Source: Parahaliea mediterranea (lineage in GTDB: Bacteria > Pseudomonadota > Gammaproteobacteria > Pseudomonadales > Halieaceae). From it: 64,000 nt of DNA. The notes under the pieces were generated by a model that was not told the origin of the DNA, searched no databases, and worked only from the letters and a program-made list of their open reading frames with translations. Positions within the stretch are counted from its first letter, which is position 1. The number at the start of each line of letters is the position of its first letter. The DNA lies in NCBI RefSeq assembly GCF_003402235.1, contig NZ_QEWO01000001.1, positions 496,001 through 560,000 of the forward strand. Reading direction: 5' to 3'. Below are positions 1 through 8,372 of the stretch, piece after piece. A program made the position numbers and the translations under genes.

Positions 1-799
1 TGGCGGCGGACTGCTCGCGGCACATTCTTACCGTGCCGCTGTAGTCCGGCAGGTGGGCCGCAGCGAGCCCCAGCGCCATGCCAGCGCGCTCAGCAAAAGC
101 CAGGTCGGTAGAGGCGGCTAGGCCGCGCTCAATCATTTCGATTGTCTCTGTCCAATAATCGCGGGTTTGCGCGGCGCTGGCGGCGTAGCGCATGGCATCC
201 AGCGCCGCCGCGTGCTCGCCCGCGGCAAAACGGCTGCTTGCAATGTACGCCCAGGTTTCGCTGTTGCTGCCATCCACCGCCGCCAATCGCTGTGCCAGCG
301 CACCGTCTGAACAACTGCCCGCCCCGGCGCAAAACTGCACAGCGCTCCAGAGCAAAAAAGGATCGTCTGCATGGCCCGCCGTAGCGCGTGCAATCAAGGC
401 ACCTCGGGCGGTGGCGTCAGATTCCAGCATAGCCGCCAGCAGCAGGTGCTCGGCCGAAGGCGACACCGCCAGCCGGCGGGCAAGCGCCTGCTGCCAGGCG
501 TCAAAAGAAACGGCCATCTCTCGCGCATCGGCACTCGCCTCCGCCGGCTTTGCCTCGGCCACGCAGTCGGCAGCCTGCCCTGCCGGCATCTGAGCTTCGC
601 TATTGGCTAACGTATCGACTGCCGTATGGATTCCATCGACTGCTGGGGATAATGCCGCGGCCTCGGTTTGCCGGGGTGCAACCGCTGCACCGCTCGGGCG
701 AGAGCGATCAGCAGCCTGCCAATACACCCACAACAAAACCACCACTAGACCCAGCGCCACCAGCAGCGCAGGCACGGCCCTGCTGCGCCAGGGAATCAT
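1..799 (-). CDS. Membrane-anchored helical hypothetical protein (partial, runs off left edge)
   Basis: The frame is open without a stop from the ATG at 799 to the window edge, giving 266 codons of an incomplete gene. Residues about 9-27 are a strongly hydrophobic segment rich in Leu and Val, best read as an N-terminal signal anchor. A linker rich in Ala, Glu and Pro follows to about residue 90. After that come amphipathic helix pairs (Ala-rich, with conserved-looking Trp and Tyr) that resemble TPR/Sel1-type repeats. I do not recognise the family. The ATG lacks a clear ribosome binding site; in-frame TTG or CTG codons up to 33 codons further upstream are possible starts. Inference: a periplasmic scaffold or assembly protein tethered to the inner membrane. 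Confidence 0.6.
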   Translation of the reverse strand, partial: MIPWRSRAVPALLVALGLVVVLLWVYWQAADRSRPSGAAVAPRQTEAAALSPAVDGIHTAVDTLANSEAQMPAGQAADCVAEAKPAEASADAREMAVSFDAWQQALARRLAVSPSAEHLLLAAMLESDATARGALIARATAGHADDPFLLWSAVQFCAGAGSCSDGALAQRLAAVDGSNSETWAYIASSRFAAGEHAAALDAMRYAASAAQTRDYWTETIEMIERGLAASTDLAFAERAGMALGLAAAHLPDYSGTVRMCREQSAA

Positions 800-934
800 T
801 GGCCGCGGGCCCGATGGTTGCCTGTCGCTATCACGGCATAGCCGCTTGCTGTTCGCTGAAAACAAATCCTGATCCAGCCCATGCTGGAAATGCAATCAGC
901 CCGGTGGCGAGAATTAAGAGAAATACAATCTGTG

Positions 935-1252
935 TTACTCAAGTTTCCACGCCGGCAACATTGAATAAAAATGTGTGCTGCATTCATTGCAAATAAAAAC
1001 ACTGGGGCCAGCAATTAGGGAAACGCCATCCATTTGGCGCTTGGCACAAAACGAGCAGGAGCACAGTTCAAAACCACTGGGTCTCTTGAGTTTATTTGAT
1101 GTAACAATGTCATTTGTTAAGCACAGGCAATGATTGCAAATGGCAACGCCCTGCTTGGAAAAAATAGACTGGTAGTCAGCAGGCCCTTTCCCACAGAAAG
1201 AACAGCGCTCATTACTTTCTATCAATTTTCTTTTAATAACCCGGGTATTCAT
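935..1252 (-). CDS. Small protein with two tandem ClpX-type C4 zinc-binding domains
   Basis: The protein has 105 residues and contains the ClpX-type zinc-finger pattern twice. The first copy has CSFCGK at about 17 and CNHC at about 39. The second has CSFCAK at about 66 and CNEC at about 88. In each copy the two Cys-x2-Cys knuckles lie about 20 residues apart, as in the N-terminal domain of ClpX. There is no AAA+ ATPase region. In ClpX this domain dimerises and recruits substrates and adaptors, so a free double domain could bind ClpX, adaptors or a peptide; this is inference. The gene and its flanks are clearly more AT-rich than the rest of the window, which suggests separate ancestry. The start at 1252 has an AAGG just upstream, rather close to the ATG. 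Confidence 0.8.
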   Translation of the reverse strand: MNTRVIKRKLIESNERCSFCGKGPADYQSIFSKQGVAICNHCLCLTNDIVTSNKLKRPSGFELCSCSFCAKRQMDGVSLIAGPSVFICNECSTHFYSMLPAWKLE

Positions 1253-1418
1253 TACCTTAATGCCAGCATGACAAACATCTCTTTATGTAAGCGTTTATTG
1301 GAATATAAGGCATCAACGAAATGCACTTGACCATCCTTAAACCAAGCCATGAAGATCATACTGCCTGAAATGTCCTTGCCATGGTGCGAATTCAGTCAAG
1401 ACCACTTAATAATCAATT

Positions 1419-1448
1419 CTGACCAATCGTAAAAATGAAATGTATAAA
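1419..1448 (+). promoter_or_regulatory. Candidate sigma-70 promoter for an intergenic RNA
   Basis: CTGACC at 1419-1424 and TATAAA at 1443-1448 are separated by 18 bases, with a predicted start near 1455. The match is only moderate and lies in AT-rich DNA where such hits arise by chance. It is listed because it sits just upstream of two strong hairpins and a T-run. Confidence 0.3.
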
Positions 1449-1454
1449 GATTGT

Positions 1455-1600
1455 AAAGATTACTTTCCCCCGCTTCCCTGCGCGTGAAGCAGGGGGGAAA
1501 ATTTTACTGCGGTTGGTCACCGACCCCTACCCGGTCCCCCAGGCCAGCCGCCTTGTACCTGCCCTGGCTGCTTCGCAGTGTTGGGCAGGTACTCTTTTTC
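1455..1600 (+). ncRNA. Candidate structured small RNA ending in an intrinsic terminator
   Basis: The roughly 390-base gap between 1252 and 1643 holds no convincing protein gene. It contains a hairpin at 1464-1499 with arms TTTCCCCCGCTTC and GAAGC-A-GGGGGAAA. A second hairpin at 1555-1592 has perfect 10-bp arms (GTACCTGCCC / GGGCAGGTAC) followed on the + strand by TCTTTTT. The T-run polarity fits a + strand transcript, not the flanking minus-strand genes. No known RNA family is recognised. The 77-aa frame at 1435-1668 lacks a ribosome binding site and looks non-coding. Confidence 0.4.
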
Positions 1601-1642
1601 CCCTTTCTTTTTTCGCTTTCCTTTTTTGCCAGCTCCCGGGCT

Positions 1643-3934
1643 TTAGGCAAACGTCACAAATTTATTGAACGGCATTTCCCGCAGGCGCTTGCCGGTTGCG
1701 GCGTAGATGGCGTTGGCCAGTGCCGGTGCCGCCGGCGGTACGGGTGGTTCGCCAATGCCGCTGATGCGCTCGCCGGATTCCAGTGCCTGCACGGTTATCT
1801 GCGGGCACTGGTTGATGCGCATGCCGGTGTGCTGGTGGTAGTTGTGCTGCTCGGCCATGCCATCGGCGTAGGTAATCTGGCAGTTCATGGCGTGGCCAAG
1901 GCCCCAAATCACGCCGCCGGCGGTCTGGTTCTCGAAGTTAACCGGGTCGATGACGCGGCCGACTTCGGCTGCCACAAACACTTTCTCCAGGCGGATTTTT
2001 CCGCCCTTCTGGCTGACTTCTACCACTTCGGCCACGGGGGTGCCGAAAGACACCACCAGCGCCACGCCACGGCCATGGCCGGGTGGTAATGGCTCGTTCC
2101 AGCCGCTCATGTCGCGCACGGTTTCCAGCACCCGTCGGCTGGCCGGGTCGTTGCACAGGGCCAGGCGGCCGGCCAATGGGTCCTGCCCAGCGGCAATCAG
2201 CAGTTCATCGACGGCGGATTCGATGAAGAAGCCGCCGGTGGAGGCACCCACGGAGCGCCAGGAACTGATGGGCGCCAGCTCCGGCACGCGGTAGGCGCTC
2301 ACCCGCATGTGCCCGATGCTGTAGGGCGCGTTCCATACCCCGGCGGGAATCTGGCTGTCTGGCCCGGTGACAGGCAGGTTGGCGCGCCCGGACTGGGAGG
2401 CAATGGCAGAGGGCGTGGCAATGTGGATATCCAGCGCGGCAATGCCCTGCCCGCCCCCACTGATGCCGCGAATGCGGGCCATACCCATCTGGCGCGGAAA
2501 GTCGTGGGCGAAGTCCTCTTCCCGGCTGAAGGTGAGCTTGATGGTTTCACCGGGGCGCTTAAGGGCGATTTCGGTGGCGTAGCGGATGTTCTCGAATTCC
2601 AGCCGGTGGCCAAAGCTGCCACCGCTGTACTGGTTGTGCAGGTAAACCTGCTCGACCGGCAGGCCGCAGATGTCCGCCACCAGTTGCTGCGCCAGGCGGG
2701 GGAACTGGTGGGCGGCCCACACATCCACCCGGCGTTCATTATCGGCGCCTTCACCCTCGCCTTCACCCTCGATTTCACCCCCACTTACACGACAAAGGGC
2801 AGTGAGGGGTTCCAGCGGCGCGTGGGCAACATAGGGGGCGCGGTATTCGTGCTCGATCACATCACCCGCTGCGCCCAGCGCCGCTGTAATATCGCCATCG
2901 TCGCGCCAGACTTTGTCCAGGCGCTCTTCGGTGAAGGACGCTTCCACCGCCGCCCAGTGCTGGGCCATTTCCGGTGGATAGGGCGCCTGCCCCCACTCGC
3001 ACTGGATGGCGGCGGCGGCCTGAAAGGCGTTCCAGGTGTTATCGGCCAGTACCGCCACGCCGTTGGTGACCGGTAGAATGTGCCGTACGCCCGGCATGGA
3101 TTGCGCCCTGGTATCGTCGTAGGACAGCAGCGCCCCGCCCTGGCGCGGATTAAAGCGCACGGTGGCGTTCACCACGCCCTCGGGCATCAAGTCGATGCCA
3201 AAGGCCTGGGTGCCGGTGGCCTTGGCCACGGTGTCCAGGCGTTGTACCGGCTTGCCCAGCAGGCGCCAGGCGGACGGCGGACGCAGGGTGACGGCCTCCA
3301 CCGGTGCAATGCCCGCGGCAGTGGCCGCCAGCGCGGTGTAGGGTAGGCGGCGCCCGTCGCGCAGCACCACGGCGCCGGCCTCGGTTGTCAGGGTATCCAC
3401 CGCCTGGCCGGTTTCGGCGGCGGCCGCCTGTTTGAGTGTCTCCCTGGCAATGGCGCCGGCACGACGCAGTTTTTCCCAGGAGTCGGCCACGGTGGATGAA
3501 CCGCCGGTCACCTGCTGGCCCGACAGTTTGATGACGGCGCCAACGGCGCTGCGCGCGGCACGGGCCGTCAGGCTCTGGTCGCTGTGCAAAAAAGGCACGG
3601 CATCGGCGGCCATGGCGGTGTTCCAGTAGGCCGCCGAGGGCTGGCCCGGGTTGACGCTGAACTGCCCGGGCTCCAGGTCCATTTCTTCGGCGATCATCAG
3701 CGCCTGCACGGAACGGGCGCCCTGCCCCACGTCGGTATGGGGGGCAATCAGGGTGATGCCATCCGGGCGCACCAGCACCCAGGGGTTGAAGCTGGCTTCG
3801 TCGGGCCCCAGCCCCGTCGCCAGCGGGTTGTCGGGTGATTCGCGCACTTTGTACACGCCAAAGGCCACACCGCCCGCCAGGGCCACGCTGCCAAACAGAA
3901 AGGTGCGCCGGGTCACATCGGCTAACCGCCCCAT
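1643..3934 (-). CDS. Tat-exported molybdopterin-binding hydroxylase large subunit (IorB-like)
   Basis: This 763-residue protein belongs to the xanthine dehydrogenase/isoquinoline 1-oxidoreductase beta-subunit family. It opens with a twin-arginine signal (RRTFLFG then a hydrophobic stretch), so it should be folded with its molybdenum cofactor and exported to the periplasm. The GGSFGHR motif at about 435 and GIGEPPVPP near 723 mark the cofactor pocket and catalytic Glu loop. The ATG at 3934 is chosen because GGAGGG lies upstream and the Tat motif starts right after; the open frame extends 38 codons further but overlaps iorA. A Gly-Glu repeat encoded around 2748-2785 is an in-frame insertion. 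The substrate is probably an aldehyde or N-heterocycle, not provable here. The start lies 2 bp after the small-subunit stop. Confidence 0.88.
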   Translation of the reverse strand: MGRLADVTRRTFLFGSVALAGGVAFGVYKVRESPDNPLATGLGPDEASFNPWVLVRPDGITLIAPHTDVGQGARSVQALMIAEEMDLEPGQFSVNPGQPSAAYWNTAMAADAVPFLHSDQSLTARAARSAVGAVIKLSGQQVTGGSSTVADSWEKLRRAGAIARETLKQAAAAETGQAVDTLTTEAGAVVLRDGRRLPYTALAATAAGIAPVEAVTLRPPSAWRLLGKPVQRLDTVAKATGTQAFGIDLMPEGVVNATVRFNPRQGGALLSYDDTRAQSMPGVRHILPVTNGVAVLADNTWNAFQAAAAIQCEWGQAPYPPEMAQHWAAVEASFTEERLDKVWRDDGDITAALGAAGDVIEHEYRAPYVAHAPLEPLTALCRVSGGEIEGEGEGEGADNERRVDVWAAHQFPRLAQQLVADICGLPVEQVYLHNQYSGGSFGHRLEFENIRYATEIALKRPGETIKLTFSREEDFAHDFPRQMGMARIRGISGGGQGIAALDIHIATPSAIASQSGRANLPVTGPDSQIPAGVWNAPYSIGHMRVSAYRVPELAPISSWRSVGASTGGFFIESAVDELLIAAGQDPLAGRLALCNDPASRRVLETVRDMSGWNEPLPPGHGRGVALVVSFGTPVAEVVEVSQKGGKIRLEKVFVAAEVGRVIDPVNFENQTAGGVIWGLGHAMNCQITYADGMAEQHNYHQHTGMRINQCPQITVQALESGERISGIGEPPVPPAAPALANAIYAATGKRLREMPFNKFVTFA

Positions 3935-3936
3935 GC

Positions 3937-4440
3937 TCAACCCTCCCCGCCGGCGGTGGCTGGGTCGAACACCTGCACCGGGCTGGCAAGCCGGCTCGCC
4001 GCACGGCGCACGGCGGCGCGAATGCGCGGGTAGGTGCCGCAACGGCACAGGTTGCCGGCCATGGCGGCATCAATCTCGGCGTCGCTCGGCGCGGGGTTGT
4101 TGGTCAACAGCCAGGCGGCCTGCATCACCTGGCCAGACTGGCAGTAGCCGCACTGGGCCACCTGCTCATCGATCCAGGCCTGCTGTACCGGGTGCGGGTC
4201 GGCCGGCGTACCCAGCCCCTCGATGGTAACGACCTCGGCCCCCGCCACGGCGCTGAGCGGCAGTTGGCAGGAACGCATGGCGCTGCCGTTGAACAGCACG
4301 GTACAGGCACCGCACTGGGCGATGCCGCAGCCGTATTTGGTGCCGACCAGGCCCAGCTGGTCACGCAGCACCCACAGCAGGGGCATGGCCGGCGGGGCCT
4401 CTACCTCCACTGGGTTGCCGTTCAGGGTAAAGCCTGTCAT
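3937..4440 (-). CDS. [2Fe-2S] small subunit of molybdenum hydroxylase (IorA-like)
   Basis: At 167 residues this matches the usual length of the two-cluster iron-sulfur subunit. The N-terminal plant-type ferredoxin part has [13 protein letters not shown] near residue 38 with a fourth Cys in the SCQLPL segment. The C-terminal helical part has [10 protein letters not shown] and LCRCGTYPR. Together they bind two [2Fe-2S] clusters that pass electrons from the molybdenum site to an acceptor. It has no signal of its own, so it would be carried across the membrane by the Tat signal of its partner, as is known for this family. It lies directly upstream of the large subunit, almost touching it, so one operon is clear. 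No FAD subunit or cytochrome partner is next to it. Confidence 0.9.
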   Translation of the reverse strand: MTGFTLNGNPVEVEAPPAMPLLWVLRDQLGLVGTKYGCGIAQCGACTVLFNGSAMRSCQLPLSAVAGAEVVTIEGLGTPADPHPVQQAWIDEQVAQCGYCQSGQVMQAAWLLTNNPAPSDAEIDAAMAGNLCRCGTYPRIRAAVRRAASRLASPVQVFDPATAGGEG

Positions 4441-4484
4441 GTCGGGTCTCCGTTGTGCGTATCGTCAGGGTGAGATGGGCTGGC

Positions 4485-4525
4485 GGTCAGGCATCGTAGG
4501 TTAAGCGTCGAGGGTCAGGCATCGT
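4485..4525. repeat. 28-bp direct repeat with shared 13-bp core
   Basis: GGTCAGGCATCGT occurs at 4485-4497 and again at 4513-4525. The right copy contains the stop codon of the GTPase gene on the minus strand. It looks like a slippage duplication of the gene's 3' end. Confidence 0.6.
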
Positions 4526-5915
4526 GGGCGCGGCACCACTGCAGCACCAGGGCCGCCAGTTCCGCGCGCCGTTCGTCCTCGCGCTTGCCGGCGCGAATCT
4601 GGGCGAACAGGCGCGCCAGTTTGCGGCGCTGGCTGTCGTCCACCTGCTCCAGCAAGTCGGCATCCAGGGCCAGGTTGCTGCGGTCGGCGTGGGTGCGCTG
4701 GCACAGCAGCCTGTGATGCAACAGGGCCCGGCCCAGCAGCACAAAGGGAAAGTTGAGATTGCGGCTGGGGCCATAGCTGAGCTGCTTGCCGCCGGTGGGT
4801 ATGCCCTTCAAGCGAAACTGGGCGATTTCGTCGGCGTAGCGCCAGGCGCCAACGCCGCCGGTAATGGCGCCTGCCGCCCCGCTCACCAGGGTGCCCAGCC
4901 CCCCCAGCAGTCCGCCGGTGGCACCGTCCAGCACCATGCCGGTGCCGCCGCCGAGAATCGCCCCGGCGGACCCGGCCACCGCCGCCAGCGAGGTTCGGCT
5001 GAGGCCCCACAGGTACCAGTCGTCCATTTGGAACAGGTCCGCATCTTCCAGCGCCAGCACGTCTTCGCTGCGCTGCAGGTTGTGGTAGTGGAACACCTCC
5101 TCCACCTGGCGCCGGCACTGGCGCTCGCGGCGCACCTGGGTTTCGCGGTAGCGCAGGGCCAGCGCAGATTTGATCGGGTCACCCGGGGTGCCCTCGGGAA
5201 TCTTCTGGCTGACCTGGAAGGTCAGCGCCGCGGCGATCATGCCAGCGATCATGGAGCTGCTGTCGCGGTGCTGCTGTTCCCGTTCGGCACGCAGAACCTC
5301 CACCGCCTGCTGCAGGGATTGCTGCCAGTCCGGGTCCAGGTGGCCAAACAGCGCCAGCAGTTCCAGTTGCTTGGCAAATTCGGCCCGGTGGGCATTGAAC
5401 AAGCGCACGGTGCGAAAATACTGGCCCAGGCCAGCCTGCCACTGTTCGGTAAATTCGTCGTTGTCGATGGGGTTGATGAGCGCCAGGCTGGGGCGCCCGC
5501 ACCAGCGCAGGATTTCCATCTCCGCCTCGTAATCCGCCCCGAAGGGGCAGGAGCCGTCCACCACGTAGATGATGCCGGCGCCTTCAACAATGGGGCGCAG
5601 CAGCTCGCACTCGTCGCGAAAGCGCTCCTGGCCGCTGTGGCGGGCAACAAAGTCGCGCACCGCCTGGGGCCGGCCGGAGGCGTCGCTGCAGCTGGCCTGC
5701 AGCACGTCCAGCACCTCGCGGGCGCGCTGGAAGCCGGGGGTGTCCACCAGGGTGTACAGGGTCTGGCCGTCCACCTGCATGGGGAAGGCGCGGGCCTGGC
5801 GGGTGGACCCCGCGCGGGCGTCGATGTAGACGGAATCGTCCCGCGCCAGGGTGGCGACGATGCTGGACTTGCCCTTGTTGGGCCGCCCCACCACGGCAAA
5901 TACCGGCAGGCTCAC
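4515..5915 (-). CDS. GTPase with DUF3482 domain, partner of the DUF2868 membrane protein
   Basis: The protein has 466 residues from a GTG at 5915. That start overlaps the stop of the upstream gene as GTGA, which indicates translational coupling. The P-loop GRPNKGKSS is at about residue 9 and the G3 motif DTPGF near 58, so it is a Ras-like P-loop GTPase of the Era/YeeP type. Residues about 305-352 are extremely rich in Gly and Ala with hydrophobic spacing and could insert in or pack on a membrane. The C-terminal half is the DUF3482 region. The longer open frame upstream overlaps the neighbour and is rejected. DUF2868/DUF3482 pairs are known as conserved neighbours but their role is not established. 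Confidence 0.85.
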   Translation of the reverse strand: MSLPVFAVVGRPNKGKSSIVATLARDDSVYIDARAGSTRQARAFPMQVDGQTLYTLVDTPGFQRAREVLDVLQASCSDASGRPQAVRDFVARHSGQERFRDECELLRPIVEGAGIIYVVDGSCPFGADYEAEMEILRWCGRPSLALINPIDNDEFTEQWQAGLGQYFRTVRLFNAHRAEFAKQLELLALFGHLDPDWQQSLQQAVEVLRAEREQQHRDSSSMIAGMIAAALTFQVSQKIPEGTPGDPIKSALALRYRETQVRRERQCRRQVEEVFHYHNLQRSEDVLALEDADLFQMDDWYLWGLSRTSLAAVAGSAGAILGGGTGMVLDGATGGLLGGLGTLVSGAAGAITGGVGAWRYADEIAQFRLKGIPTGGKQLSYGPSRNLNFPFVLLGRALLHHRLLCQRTHADRSNLALDADLLEQVDDSQRRKLARLFAQIRAGKREDERRAELAALVLQWCRAHDA

Positions 5916-7300
5916 GGCGCGCTCACCCAGTTCAGCAGGCGCAAATCCACTGCCGCAAACGGCAGCGCCCGGGCAAAGCCGCGCCAGTCCTCCACCTTGC
6001 GATGGGGAATGGCCTTGCCCGGCAGGGGCACCAGGCAGAGCGTGCAACGCAGGCTGGCCGGCAGGCTGGCCAGCAGGTCGGCCAAATCCGCCACCGGCGG
6101 CTCCCAGGATTTCACAATCACCAGCAGGTGCTCAATGTCGTCGGTTGCCAGCATCGCCAGGTCCCGGCGGTCCTCGGCCAATGCGCCCTGCCCCAGGGGC
6201 AGAATGTCGTTTTCATCCACCGCCGGCAGCTCTTCAAACTGGGCCGGGCTGGCATCGCCCAGGGCGCCGGCCCAGTCGATCAGCAGCAGCCCCTCGGGGG
6301 CAGCCGGTGCCACCGCCATCTGCGCTGGCGCGATGGCATCCAGCTCGGCCTCACTGGCCTGCGCCGAGCGGGTGGACACCAGTTGCGCCGCCATGCGCGA
6401 CAGCACCAGGTCCGCCCCCGGCAAGCCCACAAAGCTGCGCCGCAACATGCCCGGCGCCAGCGCTCGGGCGGCCAGCCACAGCAGCAGGCGCGGCAGCAGG
6501 GCGTACACCAGCAGGCACAGGAACAGGAAGGGCCACCAGCCGCGCATGTCCTCAATGCCGGCCCGGTCCAGCACCAGGGCGGCATGGTGGCGGCTGCCGG
6601 CGACTACCTCGGGCGGCACGGTGGCCCAGTGCAGCCAGCCACGCCAGGGGGCCGCCAGGGTATTGACCAGCCCCTGCACCGCCTGGTCGCCGGGGTTGAA
6701 GGTGGAGCCCCACACAAACACAAAGTCGGTGAAGGCCGGCACCAGCACAAAGGCCAGCAGCGCGGCCAGCGTGAACAGCGCGCCCCACTCCTGGCCGTAG
6801 CGCAGGAACATCAGCCGCAGCACCCCGCCCGCCTCGCGCAGGTAGCGCCGGTCGGGCAGGCTGCGCTCCACCACCCAGCGCGCCGGGCTGGCGGGCAGTC
6901 CAGCTGGCACAAAACCGCCCAGGGTGCGAAGCAGGGTAATGGCCGACACGGTACTCATCACAAACTGCAGCAGCACAAACACCAGCAGCAGGAAGAACAC
7001 ATTCACCAGCCCCTGGCTGCTGCCCAGCAAAAAGCCCGCCATGGCGGCAAAGCCGGCCACAAAGGCCAAAAGGCGAGCCAGGGTGCTGAGCAGGCCGTGG
7101 AAGCTGCGCTTGCTGTCTTCTTCGCTGGCGGGCGCCACGCGGTCCAGCCAGAACAGCAGGCGTTCGCTGGCGTCGCTGACCTGGCAGTCGCGGCCTATGG
7201 CGTGGTCGCGCTGCTTCAGGGCGTCAACGGCAAGCTCCCTGTCCCGTTCCAGTTGGTCGGACAGGCGATACAGGTCGCCAAGTTCGGGGCGCTCAGGCAC
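5912..7300 (-). CDS. DUF2868 multi-pass inner membrane protein
   Basis: This 462-residue protein starts at a GTG with AAGGACC just upstream. It has an N-terminal soluble part of about 75 residues, a pair of transmembrane segments near 80-130, and another hydrophobic segment near 175-200. A long loop follows with Trp-rich sequence, then a further segment near 260-280. The C-terminal soluble domain contains LLIDWAG and LLVIVKSWEPP, strands that look like an alpha/beta fold. Its stop overlaps the GTPase start, so the two should be made in fixed ratio. Inference: a membrane receptor or scaffold whose cytoplasmic domain works with the GTPase. Confidence 0.85.
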   Translation of the reverse strand: MPERPELGDLYRLSDQLERDRELAVDALKQRDHAIGRDCQVSDASERLLFWLDRVAPASEEDSKRSFHGLLSTLARLLAFVAGFAAMAGFLLGSSQGLVNVFFLLLVFVLLQFVMSTVSAITLLRTLGGFVPAGLPASPARWVVERSLPDRRYLREAGGVLRLMFLRYGQEWGALFTLAALLAFVLVPAFTDFVFVWGSTFNPGDQAVQGLVNTLAAPWRGWLHWATVPPEVVAGSRHHAALVLDRAGIEDMRGWWPFLFLCLLVYALLPRLLLWLAARALAPGMLRRSFVGLPGADLVLSRMAAQLVSTRSAQASEAELDAIAPAQMAVAPAAPEGLLLIDWAGALGDASPAQFEELPAVDENDILPLGQGALAEDRRDLAMLATDDIEHLLVIVKSWEPPVADLADLLASLPASLRCTLCLVPLPGKAIPHRKVEDWRGFARALPFAAVDLRLLNWVSAP

Positions 7301-7419
7301 GGTGGTCCTTGTTGCGGGTGATTGGGCACATGGTGGCTATTCTACACAAGCTGTGCGCCCAGGCGCGTCTACACAGCGCGCGCTGGCCGCCCGGTATGGC
7401 TCACTTACGCCGCCGGAGT

Positions 7420-7467
7420 TTGTTCCACTGTGCCGGCCCTGTAGTCTATGCAGCGGTAAATCCGGCA
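7420..7467 (+). promoter_or_regulatory. Candidate promoter and inverted repeat before the WYL regulator
   Basis: TTGTTC (7420-7425) and TAGTCT (7442-7447) are 16 bases apart. An inverted repeat TGCCGG (7431-7436) / CCGGCA (7462-7467) brackets the -10 element. This is a plausible autoregulatory operator for the next gene, seen by eye only. Confidence 0.3.
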
Positions 7468-7494
7468 AACGACACACAGGGGAGATAATCCACC

Positions 7495-8364
7495 ATGCAG
7501 CAACGGCAAAAGTGGCCCATACGCTGGGATCTGCTGGTTCGCTACCGTTTTATCGAGACCCTGGTGCTGTGGGAGGGCCGGCTCACCACCCGCCATCTCT
7601 GCGAAACCTTCGGCATTGGCCGCCAGCAGGCCAGCAAGGACATCAACACCTACCTGCGGGAGATCGGCCCTGGCAACCTGGCGTACGACAAATACCTCAA
7701 GGGCTATAAACCCTCGGCCACCTTCCAGCCCCGGGTGACCCGGGGTCTGGCGGATGAATACCTGCACCTGATGGCGCGCAACAACGAGCTGTCCAACGTG
7801 TTTGAGTCACTGGCGCTGAATGTCGCCAATGTGGAAGTGCTGTCGGTGCCGGTGCGCGACGTGGCACCCCAGACCCTGCGCCCCATCATGCAGGCGGCGC
7901 GGCAGCAATGCCGGCTGGAGGTGGACTACGTGTCGATCAACAACCCCGACCGCGAGGGACGCATCATTGTGCCGCACACGGTGGTGTTCACCGGCCTGCG
8001 CTGGCACGTGCGCGCCTGGTGCGAGAAAAACCAGGGCTATCGGGATTTTGTGCTGAGCCGCTTTCGCGATACGCCAGAGATACTGGACGCCTCACCCCAC
8101 GGTGTTGAGGGCGATGACGAGTGGAACAGCCACGTGACCATCCGCCTGGTGGCAGACCCGCGCCTGCGCCCCGAACAGCAGGCCGTGGTGCGCGCCGACT
8201 ACGGCATGCAGGACGGGGTGCTGCAAATTGAAACCCGCGGCAAACTGGTGCCCTACGCGCTGCGCCTGCTGCACATCGACCCGCGCGCCCCGCGCCGGGG
8301 GCCAGAGGCCCAGCAGATTGTGGTGGAGAACCTTGACGCGCTAAAACCCTGGCTGGATTTCTGA
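7495..8364 (+). CDS. WYL-domain transcriptional regulator, BrxR/CapW-like
   Basis: The 289-residue protein has a winged helix-turn-helix at about residues 10-60, including the segment GRLTTRHLCETFGIGRQQAS. A WYL domain spans about 120-200, with RWHVRAWCEK and YRDFVLSRF near 172-190. A C-terminal extension of WCX type follows. Length and domain order match the BrxR/CapW family of repressors that control BREX, CBASS and other phage-defence loci and respond to a ligand through the WYL domain. The start has GGGGAG upstream. The neighbours are a DUF2868/GTPase pair (divergent) and a flavoreductase (convergent); no defence gene is visible, so it is an orphan or controls one of these. Family assignment is from memory of conserved sequence. 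Confidence 0.85.
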   Translation: MQQRQKWPIRWDLLVRYRFIETLVLWEGRLTTRHLCETFGIGRQQASKDINTYLREIGPGNLAYDKYLKGYKPSATFQPRVTRGLADEYLHLMARNNELSNVFESLALNVANVEVLSVPVRDVAPQTLRPIMQAARQQCRLEVDYVSINNPDREGRIIVPHTVVFTGLRWHVRAWCEKNQGYRDFVLSRFRDTPEILDASPHGVEGDDEWNSHVTIRLVADPRLRPEQQAVVRADYGMQDGVLQIETRGKLVPYALRLLHIDPRAPRRGPEAQQIVVENLDALKPWLDF

Positions 8365-8372
8365 GGGCACCA

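Noticed and set aside
1435-1668. 77-codon + strand frame in the left gap
   Set aside because: No ribosome binding site, and the sequence spans both strong hairpins, which fit a non-coding RNA better.
4524-6800. 758-codon open frame on the + strand
   Set aside because: It lies opposite the GTPase and DUF2868 genes, is low-complexity Ala/Gly/Gln sequence, and has no domain. It is a high-GC antisense shadow. The same holds for the long + strand frames at 24308-25843, 47984-50077, 51619-53472 and 54369-56465.
7495-8364. A defence island around the WYL regulator
   Set aside because: The neighbours are not recognised defence genes: a DUF2868/GTPase pair on one side and an iron-linked reductase operon on the other. 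Only the regulator itself points to defence, so I keep it as an orphan.
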